A DNA stretch of 64,000 nucleotides from Elusimicrobium sp. An273 (GTDB lineage: Bacteria > Elusimicrobiota > Elusimicrobia > Elusimicrobiales > Elusimicrobiaceae): the NCBI RefSeq assembly GCF_002159705.1, contig NZ_NFJD01000001.1, positions 186,001 to 250,000 on the forward strand, read 5' to 3'. The notes below the pieces were generated by a model. It did no database searches. It was not told the DNA's origin and worked only from the letters and a program-made list of their open reading frames with translations. The position numbers were made by a program, and so were the translations under genes. Shown here in pieces: positions 36,741 to 44,600 of this stretch; the stretch's first letter is position 1; every line of letters begins with the position of its first letter.

Positions 36741-37451
36741 TTACGGCAGTTTTTCGGCTAATTTTTCGGCCCATTTTTTAAGAAAAAACAACTGCTCGCG
36801 CGAAAGCCCCTGTTTGGCTAACATGTGCCGCAAAAGCGCTTTGCGCTGGGCGGAGGAAAAATCGGTTTTAAATTGGGCCTTTTCAAACAAACGATCCGCC
36901 GCCGAGATAAAAATTTCTTTTTGCGCGTCCGTCGGCAGCTGCGGGCCGGCGCCGGGCGTGCGCAGGGCGGCAAAATCCGGCCGGCGGGAAAGCTCGTAAC
37001 AGGTTAAAATGACTGCTTGGGCCAAATTAATGGAGGGCTGTTTGGCGGCCGTCGGGATATTCAGCACGGCGTCGCACCGTTCAATGTCTTCGTTGGAAAG
37101 GCCGCTTTTTTCGTTTCCAAACACCAACGCCACCCGCTGGGCTTGCTGACGGGCCAGCCGTTCGTTTAACTGCGGCAGGGTAATAATTTCCTGGCGGATA
37201 TCCCGGTTTTTTAGCGCCGTAGATGCCAGCGAAAACTGCGTGTCCGCCAGTGCCTCGTCCAACGTTTCGCACCGGGCGGCGTGCTGCAAAATGTCGCCCA
37301 CGCCCACCGCACTGACGGCCTCGCGCCAGACGGGCGGATACGGATCCACTACCCGCAAATCCGACAGTCCGAAATTGCCCATCGCCCGCGCACACGCCCC
37401 GATATTGTTCGGGTCGCGCGGGCGGACGAGGACAATGCAAAAAGCGCTCAT
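36741..37451 (-). CDS. trmJ: TrmJ/LasT-type tRNA 2'-O-methyltransferase (SpoU family)
   Basis: This 236-aa SPOUT protein has the three knot motifs: DPNNIGACARAMGNFGL at the N-terminus, LVFGNEKSGLSNEDI in the middle, and SINLAQAVILTCYEL. The C-terminal helical extension of about 70 residues is typical of TrmJ, which methylates the ribose at tRNA position 32. The exact target cannot be read from sequence. It overlaps lpd by 4 nt (ATGA), so lpd lies upstream in transcription and the stop/start may be coupled. Confidence 0.88.
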   Translation of the reverse strand: MSAFCIVLVRPRDPNNIGACARAMGNFGLSDLRVVDPYPPVWREAVSAVGVGDILQHAARCETLDEALADTQFSLASTALKNRDIRQEIITLPQLNERLARQQAQRVALVFGNEKSGLSNEDIERCDAVLNIPTAAKQPSINLAQAVILTCYELSRRPDFAALRTPGAGPQLPTDAQKEIFISAADRLFEKAQFKTDFSSAQRKALLRHMLAKQGLSREQLFFLKKWAEKLAEKLP

Positions 37452-38818
37452 TTGGCGGCCGCCTCTCCCAAGGATTCGGCAAACGTCGGGTGGGCAAAAA
37501 TTACTTCTTTAAATTGCTCCACCGTCATCTGTGCGGCCAGTGCTACGCTGAGGGTGTGCACCAGCTCCGTAGCGTTGGCTCCCGCCAGCACGCCGCCAAG
37601 CAACCGGCCGGTGTTGGCGTCGCTGATGAGTTCGTAGTAGCCTTCCGTTTGATCTTGCGCCACGGCGCGCCCGTTGGCCAATAAGAAAGCCTTGTGGGTT
37701 TTGACGGAAAATCCTTGTGCTTCGGCTTGCGCGCGCGTGAGCCCGGCCGAGGCAATTTCGGGCGTGGTATAGATGGCACGCGGCACGGCCTGATTGTGAT
37801 ACACGGCCGGCACCCCGCACAAGTTGCTGGCGGCCACCTCGCCCTGGCGGCTGGCGGCGTGCGCCAGCTGGAAGAGGCCGTTTACGTCTCCCACGGCATA
37901 AATATCGTCTTTTAGCTGCAGCGTCTGCGGATTTACCTGCACGCCTTTGCGCGTCCATTCCACGCCGATATTTTCCATATGAAGCGCACTTAAATCCACC
38001 GTCCGGCCGATAGCGGCCAGCACCGCCGCGCACGAAAGCGTCTGCCCGTTGGAAAGTGTCAGCGTAAACCGTTCGCCTTCGCGGCGGACGGCCGCCGCGC
38101 TCGTGCCCGTGTAGAAATGAACCCCGCGCTTGGAAAGTGCCTGAGCAAGCACGCGCGCGGCGTTTTCATCTTCCAGCGGCAGGATGCGCGGCTGCATTTC
38201 AATAACGCTTACCTCCACCCCCAGCGAGTTCATCAAATCCGCCATTTCGCACCCAATCACGCCGCCGCCCACAATGGCAAGAGTTTCGGGCAGGGCGGGA
38301 ATATCAAAAATAGTGGAATTGTCGTAAATCTGGTCTTTTATTTGGTCAAACGGCGGCGGAAAAAACGCTTCCGACCCCGCGGCCAAAATAACGCCGTCGC
38401 ACGAGAGGGTTTTTTCGCTTCCGTCCGGCAATGTTACCGCCACCGTATGCGCGTCCCGAAAAGAAGCCACCCCCTGCAGTACTTCCACCCCCGCTTTTTT
38501 AAGAAGGAATGCAATCCCCTGCGTCAGCTTGCGGGTAGCCGCTTTCTGGCGGGCTTGGATTTTGGGCCAGTCCCGCAGGGCAAACAGCGCTTGCGCCGCT
38601 TCGTCCGCCCCGGCGGCACACAATGAAGAAATGGTTTTTACCGTGTGGAAACGGTGCGCCGCATCCAACAAGGATTTAGAAGGAATGCACCCGCAATTTA
38701 GGCACACGCCCCCCAGCTGGCCTTTTTCCACCAGCGTTACTTTTGCCCCCAATGCGGCGGCTTTCAAAGCGGCCGGGTATCCCCCCGGGCCCCCGCCGAT
38801 TACCACGATATTTTTCAT
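37448..38818 (-). CDS. lpd: dihydrolipoyl dehydrogenase
   Basis: This 456-aa flavoprotein of the class I disulfide reductase family has the FAD motif GGGPGG at 8-13, redox-active Cys39 and Cys44 in CLNCGC (with an extra Cys42), the NAD-binding GGGVIGCE, the second FAD motif YAVGDV, and the C-terminal His-Glu pair in HPTFAES. It oxidises dihydrolipoamide in 2-oxoacid dehydrogenase or glycine cleavage complexes; none of these partners is in the window. The ATG at 38818 with AGGTGG upstream is chosen over an in-frame GTG that overlaps the Shine-Dalgarno. Confidence 0.93.
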   Translation of the reverse strand: MKNIVVIGGGPGGYPAALKAAALGAKVTLVEKGQLGGVCLNCGCIPSKSLLDAAHRFHTVKTISSLCAAGADEAAQALFALRDWPKIQARQKAATRKLTQGIAFLLKKAGVEVLQGVASFRDAHTVAVTLPDGSEKTLSCDGVILAAGSEAFFPPPFDQIKDQIYDNSTIFDIPALPETLAIVGGGVIGCEMADLMNSLGVEVSVIEMQPRILPLEDENAARVLAQALSKRGVHFYTGTSAAAVRREGERFTLTLSNGQTLSCAAVLAAIGRTVDLSALHMENIGVEWTRKGVQVNPQTLQLKDDIYAVGDVNGLFQLAHAASRQGEVAASNLCGVPAVYHNQAVPRAIYTTPEIASAGLTRAQAEAQGFSVKTHKAFLLANGRAVAQDQTEGYYELISDANTGRLLGGVLAGANATELVHTLSVALAAQMTVEQFKEVIFAHPTFAESLGEAAAK

Positions 38819-38872
38819 ATTTTCCACCTGTTTTGTATGTGTTGGTTATACCTATTGTAGCATTAAAAACAG

Positions 38873-38878
38873 TATAAT
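38873..38878 (+). promoter_or_regulatory. -10 box of radC
   Basis: Consensus TATAAT 18 nt before the radC ATG, with AGGAAA as Shine-Dalgarno in between. Confidence 0.55.
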
Positions 38879-38896
38879 AAAAAAACAGGAAACACT

Positions 38897-39586
38897 ATGG
38901 CAAAAAACAGTAAGCCTTCTTATATCGGACACCGTGAACGCATCCGTGAAAAATTTGCTTCGGCCGGGTTAGACGCTTTTTTAGACCACGAAACACTGGA
39001 ACTGCTGCTTACCTACGCCGTTGCCCGCAAAGACACTAAACCGATTGCCTGGGCTTTACTTAAAAAATTCGGTTCTTTATCCGCCGTGTTGGACGCCGAT
39101 CCCGAACAACTGATGACGGTACCGGGCGTAGGGCCGAATACGGCCCAGTTTCTAAAATTAATCCGGGCCGTATTTAAAAAATACTCGTTTGAAGAAGTAA
39201 AAGAACGCATCACCATCCGCACCCCGCAGCAGGTGTTGGAGTATTGCAAGGCCTCGTTGGCCGGGAAAACAGAAGAATGTTTGGAAGTCATTTATCTCTC
39301 GGTGCGCAATACGGTGATGAGTACGCAGGTGGTGGCCTCGGGGCTGATTGACCGGGTGGCCGTGTCGCCGCGCAAAATTGTGGAATGCGCCCTAGCGGCA
39401 AAAGCCTCCGCCATTATTTTGGTGCACAACCACCCTTCGGGGGACGCCACCCCGTCGAAGGAAGACATCGCCCTTACGCAGGACGTCATCCGGGCGGCGG
39501 AACTGTTCGGCATTTCGGTGCACGACCATATTATCGTGGGCAAAGGCTCCCACTACAGTTTAAAAGCAAACGGAAAAATAGCATGA
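38897..39586 (+). CDS. radC: RadC-family (UPF0758) JAB-domain protein
   Basis: This 229-aa protein has an N-terminal helix-hairpin-helix-like half (LMTVPGVGPNTAQFLKLI). A C-terminal JAB/MPN domain carries the metal motif HNH...S..D: His177, His179, Ser187 and Asp190 in HNHPSGDATPSKED. The name RadC is historic, and a DNA-repair function is not established; the fold suggests a metal-dependent hydrolase. It overlaps the next gene by 4 nt (ATGA), so they form an operon. Confidence 0.94.
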   Translation: MAKNSKPSYIGHRERIREKFASAGLDAFLDHETLELLLTYAVARKDTKPIAWALLKKFGSLSAVLDADPEQLMTVPGVGPNTAQFLKLIRAVFKKYSFEEVKERITIRTPQQVLEYCKASLAGKTEECLEVIYLSVRNTVMSTQVVASGLIDRVAVSPRKIVECALAAKASAIILVHNHPSGDATPSKEDIALTQDVIRAAELFGISVHDHIIVGKGSHYSLKANGKIA

Positions 39587-40872
39587 ACATTTTAAAAGAA
39601 GTATTAAAATATCAGGTCTATCCGGCCATGGGATGTACGGAGCCGGTGTCGGTCGCGCTGTGCGCGGCCTATGCCGCCAAAGAATTGGGCGAGCCGATCG
39701 CCCGGGCGGATTTTAAGCTGGATGCCGGCACCTATAAAAACGGCATGGGGGTGCGCATCCCCAATACCGACGGGGAAAAAGGAAATCTGCTGGCGGGAGC
39801 CATGGGGATTGTGTTGGCTCAGCCGGAGCTGAACATGCAGATTTTGGGCGGAGCCGACAAACAAACCGTTGCCAAAGCCAAAGAATTGCTCCAGGCCCAC
39901 CGGGTACATATGGAGGTAGCGCCCGACGTACACGGCTTTTACATTGAAGCCGAGCTGACGGGCCTTAGCGGCAAAACGGCCAAATGCATTATTGCCGGCA
40001 GCCATACGGAAGTGGTGTTTTTGGCGCAGGGGCAAAACGTAAAGATCAACCAGCTGCCGCTGGAAAACAATACCCAGCAGGCCAACGAGTTTAAAGCCTC
40101 CCTTAAAAAAGCCACCCTGAAGGAACTGCTGGACGCGGCGGACAACGCAGACGAAGAAGATTTGGCCTATATTAAAAAGGGTGTAGAAATGAATTTAAAA
40201 GCCGCCGAACTGGGGCAGGCACTGCAAAAAGTAGGGTTCTACATTAAAGAACTAGTGCGCAAAAAACTGCTTCAGATGGATTTAATTTCCTCCACCAAAA
40301 TTTTAACCGCCTGCGCGGCCGACGCCCGCATGGACGGCCAAGCTGTGGCGGTTATGTCCAGCGGGGAATCGGGCAACCAGGGCGTGGTAACCATTTTGGT
40401 GCCTTGGAAAGTGGGCAAAGAAATGGAAGTGGACGAAAAAACCATTTTAAAAAGCATCGCACTTTCCCATTTGCTCAACGGATACGTAAAAGTGTTTACC
40501 GGCGAGCTGGCCCCCATTTGCGGCTGCGCCATTGCGGCCGGGGTGGGCGCTTCCGCCGCGATAGTGTATCAACAGCGCGGCAAATGCGTGCCGGCCGTTA
40601 CCTTGTCCATCAACAACATCATCAGCGATATTGGCGGCATGCTCTGCGACGGGGCCAAAAGCGGCTGCGCCTTAAAAGTGGTCAGCTCCACCGACGCCGC
40701 CATCCGCGCCGCCTATATGGCCATTCACGACTACGGCATTACGGAAGTGGAAGGATTCGTCGGAAAAACGGCCGAAGAAACCATCCGCAATTTGGGCTCC
40801 ATTTCCAGCATTGGCATGCGGCAGGTAGACCCGATGATTGTGGATATTATGCAGGAAAAATGCAGGCAATAA
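39583..40872 (+). CDS. cyuA: L-cysteine desulfidase / serine dehydratase-alpha-like protein (CyuA/YhaM family)
   Basis: This 429-aa protein of the UPF0597 (CyuA) family is an iron-sulfur enzyme that breaks cysteine into pyruvate, ammonia and sulfide. It begins MNILKEVLKYQVYPAMGCTE; the MGCTEP motif is a family mark. Conserved cysteines for the cluster appear in APICGC and in GGMLCDGAKSGC. The ATG at 39583 overlaps the radC stop; a longer reading would lie inside radC. It suggests cysteine catabolism in an anaerobe, which is inference. Confidence 0.9.
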   Translation: MNILKEVLKYQVYPAMGCTEPVSVALCAAYAAKELGEPIARADFKLDAGTYKNGMGVRIPNTDGEKGNLLAGAMGIVLAQPELNMQILGGADKQTVAKAKELLQAHRVHMEVAPDVHGFYIEAELTGLSGKTAKCIIAGSHTEVVFLAQGQNVKINQLPLENNTQQANEFKASLKKATLKELLDAADNADEEDLAYIKKGVEMNLKAAELGQALQKVGFYIKELVRKKLLQMDLISSTKILTACAADARMDGQAVAVMSSGESGNQGVVTILVPWKVGKEMEVDEKTILKSIALSHLLNGYVKVFTGELAPICGCAIAAGVGASAAIVYQQRGKCVPAVTLSINNIISDIGGMLCDGAKSGCALKVVSSTDAAIRAAYMAIHDYGITEVEGFVGKTAEETIRNLGSISSIGMRQVDPMIVDIMQEKCRQ

Positions 40873-40893
40873 GCGCACGCCTGCCACCTTTTT

Positions 40894-40919
40894 ATCCGGC
40901 CGCCCGGCCGGATTTTTTA
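40894..40919 (+). terminator. terminator of radC-cyuA
   Basis: Stem ATCCGGCCG/CGGCCGGAT followed by TTTTTTATT. Its T run abuts the end of the convergent comF. Confidence 0.85.
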
Positions 40920-41648
40920 TTCCCGCGCAAACGTATACGCCAGCACACGGCGGGCCCCGGCCGCTTTTAAAGCGGCGGCACAGCCTTCCAGCGTGGCGCC
41001 GGTGGTGGCCACGTCGTCTATCAGCAAAACGGTTTTCCCTTTTACCCATTCGGGCCGACGGCAGGCAAAGGCGCCCGCCATATTTTGCAGTCTTCCCGCG
41101 CGGCCCAGCTTGGTTTGGCTGACGGTGTTGCGCACCCGCACAAGCGCCTTGGTTTGCACGGGCAGGCCCACCTGCGGCGCAAAAAAACGTGCCAGCAATT
41201 CGCTTTGGTTATATCCGCGCTTGCGCCCGCGGCGCGGGAAAAGCGGCACCGGCATCACCACTTCGGCCGCGGCCAGCTCGGGATACCGGGCAAAGCGTTT
41301 GGCCATCAGCCCGCCCATATACCGGGCCAAATAGTCGGCCCCGGCATATTTAAGCGCGTGCACCAACGCCCGCGAAGAGGTGTTAAACACAAAAGCCGAA
41401 CGGATCACCCGGCACTTATACGCGCGTTCCTTGCTGCCGCGGCAGGCATAGCAATGCGCCCCGCCCTCTGTAAGCACCGCCCCGCAGCGGCGGCAAATAT
41501 GCGGCCCGGGCGTTTTAAGCCCTTGGGCGCACGCGGCGCACAGCGGCTCCTCTCGCCTCCACGGCAGGTCGCAGCCGCAGGCAAAACAAGTGCGCGGAAA
41601 GAAAAAATGCAACAGCAGCCGCCACAGTGTCTTTAAAGTTTTTTTCAT
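40917..41648 (-). CDS. comF: ComF-family phosphoribosyltransferase-like protein
   Basis: This 243-aa protein has an N-terminal zinc-ribbon region with paired cysteines (CFACG, CAAC, CRRCG, CYAC). A PRTase domain follows with the PRPP loop VLLIDDVATTGAT and the RGYNQSELLA motif. ComF proteins assist DNA uptake in competent bacteria, with type IV pilus machinery. It starts only 4 nt after the stop of the giant barrel gene, so it is the last gene of that operon. Confidence 0.92.
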   Translation of the reverse strand: MKKTLKTLWRLLLHFFFPRTCFACGCDLPWRREEPLCAACAQGLKTPGPHICRRCGAVLTEGGAHCYACRGSKERAYKCRVIRSAFVFNTSSRALVHALKYAGADYLARYMGGLMAKRFARYPELAAAEVVMPVPLFPRRGRKRGYNQSELLARFFAPQVGLPVQTKALVRVRNTVSQTKLGRAGRLQNMAGAFACRRPEWVKGKTVLLIDDVATTGATLEGCAAALKAAGARRVLAYTFARE

Positions 41649-41652
41649 ACCG

Positions 41653-44600
41653 TCAGAATTGCACCGTTACGTTGGCCGCCACATTGTAGGCCGTATAATC
41701 TTCGGTTTCCACATACGCGTGGTTGAGCAGTGTAAATCCGCCGCCTACGGTAAAGCGCAGGTTTTGCGAAAGTTCATAATCCAGCGAGGTGCTGAAATCA
41801 AATTTTTTGTAGTTTTCCGTTACTTCCACCGGAGAGCGTTTGTCCGTATACGAAAAAGTGGTGTTCCAAATCACGCGGTTGGTGGCGTTGTACATTTTAT
41901 TGATAAACGGCAGTTTAAAACCGCGCGGGAGGTTGAAGTCCCAGCGGAGGTTCAGGCTGGGGGTAGTTTCGGTACTGCTTTCGCTGATTTGGCCCGCCAC
42001 CAGCCATTTTTCGTGCGACGTGTGAAGCAGTTTGGGCGTAACGCGCATGGAGCCGATGTAAAAAGAAGTCTGGGCCGAAATATCGTTATCCTCAATGCGC
42101 TCCAAACTGGTGCCGGCGCGCAAGTCCGTCTTGTCGGAGGTTTTGCGCGTATAGTTAAGCACCGTGTCAAAATAATTAAACAGCATAAACCGCAAGTCCC
42201 CCCCGTACTGGGTGGTGTATTGTTCGTCCGTTCCCGGGGTGTTTTGCTCCACCCAGCTGTAGCGCAGTTTTAAGTTGGACGAGCTGAACCAGCGGCCGCC
42301 GTAAAAGAATTTTTCCAAGTCGGAAATGGAAAACGTCATATCCGGCAAGGTTAAGCTGGTGGAATCATACAGCGTGCCGGTTTGGTCGTTGGTTTGCAGG
42401 GTGCGGGTAAAGTTGTTAATCAGCGAAATCGTCTTTAACGGGGCGGCGGCGCCTTCCAGGTTGTACTGCGAAAGCGGACTCCAGCGCTGGGTAGAGGTGA
42501 ACGTGTCGCGCAAGGTTAAGCTCTTGCGATAGCCGTATTCCCCCACGTCTTTTAAGGAACTGCGGATCCACAAATCTTTGCGGGAGTCGTAGTCGCTGTC
42601 CACGTCGTACCAGGAGTCCGCGTCCTGGATGCGGTAGCTGGAGGAAATGACAAACGTGTTAAAGAGCTTGCTGTTGGGCAGGATTTCATTTCCGTTTAGC
42701 GTCAGCGAGATACCGCCGTCTGCGTTGCGGTTGATGGTTTTTACTTCTCCCACCCCCACGGTTACCTGCTGCCCGGCGGCGTTAAGCGTTTTGGCCGTCA
42801 GGTTGTTGCTTTCCACGGTACTGATGTTGTAGCTGACGGACGGCGCCAGCCATTTGGTGATTTTCCACGTGCTGTTAAAACCGGTGTTCTGGCTCATGGC
42901 TTTGGGATAGCTGATGTTTTGGGCGGACGTTTCCTGATAGGTAGTGCGGTCTTCCTTGCTTTTGCTTAAACTGTAACTGGGGGTAAAGTTAAAATTATTC
43001 GTCGGCTGGTACGTTACCTTCATGTTCATTTTTTGGGTGTTTTCGTCGGTATTGTAGTAATTGTCGGACTCCAAATGCCGCGTCCGGTCATAATTAATGG
43101 ACGAGTCGGTAATGTGGTACCCGGCCGTAATGTTTTTAAACGTGCCGGCCGAATGCGTCAGCGTGGCGCCGTAGGTGCGGGCGTCGTCCTTGCGTTTCAT
43201 CGCGTCGTATTCCACCTGATCGGTGGTGTATTCCAAGCCGATTTGAGGGAAGTTATCTTTCTTAAAGTCGCCGCGCACGACCGCGCTTTGCCGGTCTACC
43301 TTGCCTTTATCCAACAGGCTGATGGTGTTGTAATCCGTCGTGTCCGTTACCAAGGGGGTTACGGTGCTGGAACGGGTTAAATTGGCCTGCATGGGAAATT
43401 CTTTAATTTTATCCACTTTCAAAAAGTATTCTTCCTGCGTGACTTCCTGATTTTTGGACACGGCAAGCGGCGTTTCAAAATTGCTGTCCTGATACTTATA
43501 CTTGGCCCCCGCACTGCCCCAGCCGTCCAGGTTTACCACCACATCTCCCTTATAGGCCGTGCCTTCCAGCGTAATGGATTCGGCCAAGTGAATTACATTC
43601 AGCCACACTTCGCCCTGGCTGCCCAGTGCGCTTACCTGATCCAGCACCGCCGTGTACGATTTGCCGTTTTCCAGCGTAACGGCATAAGAGCCGTCCGCCT
43701 GCGTGGAAACGGTTTGCACCGTCCCCGCGGAAACCGTAAAATTGGCATCGCCGTACAGCGCCAGCCCCGGCTGCAAAATGCCGCGGGCAAAAAGGGTTTG
43801 CGTGTTATCCTGCTGCGTAAACGTGTACGTATAGCGGCTTTCGGGCTGCACGCCCGTAAACATCAAGCTGACTTCTCTAAAGTTAAGCAATCCGCCCGGC
43901 CCCCGGTGGTGCACGACACGCACATTGTAGGAGGGATCCGATATATTTTCAAACGAGTCGGGCACGCCGTCCATATCCGTATCCACCATCCGCAGGGAAA
44001 TAAGACGCCAGCCGCGGAAATCGGTCGGCACGATGATTTTGTCAAAATTGTTTTCCGTACCCACTTTTAAAAAGAACTCCGTGCCGGGCTGGTTTAACGG
44101 GCGGGCGCCGCCCTGCTCCATGGCGCCGTGCAGCAAAAAGCGGAATTCCCGGTGCTGGGTAAAATCCATACTGGAGAAGTTGCGGTTGGCGTAGCGTTCG
44201 CCCGCCGGATTGTTTTCCGTGCTGTCGTCCCGCACGGGGGAAAGGCCGATGGTATTAAATTTAATGTTCAGGGCCTGATCCAAGGCGTTGGCAGAGCCGG
44301 TGGCCTGTTTATAGTTATTAACCGAGCCGTACAAATAATTAAATACCGTCAGCCCGTCGCCAGTGGTATCGGCAAAGATCGGCTCGTAGTTGGTGTCGTC
44401 CACATTGTTGATGCCCGCCACGGAGAAAACATCCGGATCGGTTTCGTTTTGGGCGTTCCACGCCGTGCCGGACAAAGACACGTTGGCAATTTTAATTTGC
44501 CCTTTTAATTTGCCGGCGCGTTTCATTTCGTCGGTTAATTTAAGCGTAATACGCAGGTGGCGCACGGCCGTCCATTGTTCCTTTTCTTCCGTAGACAATA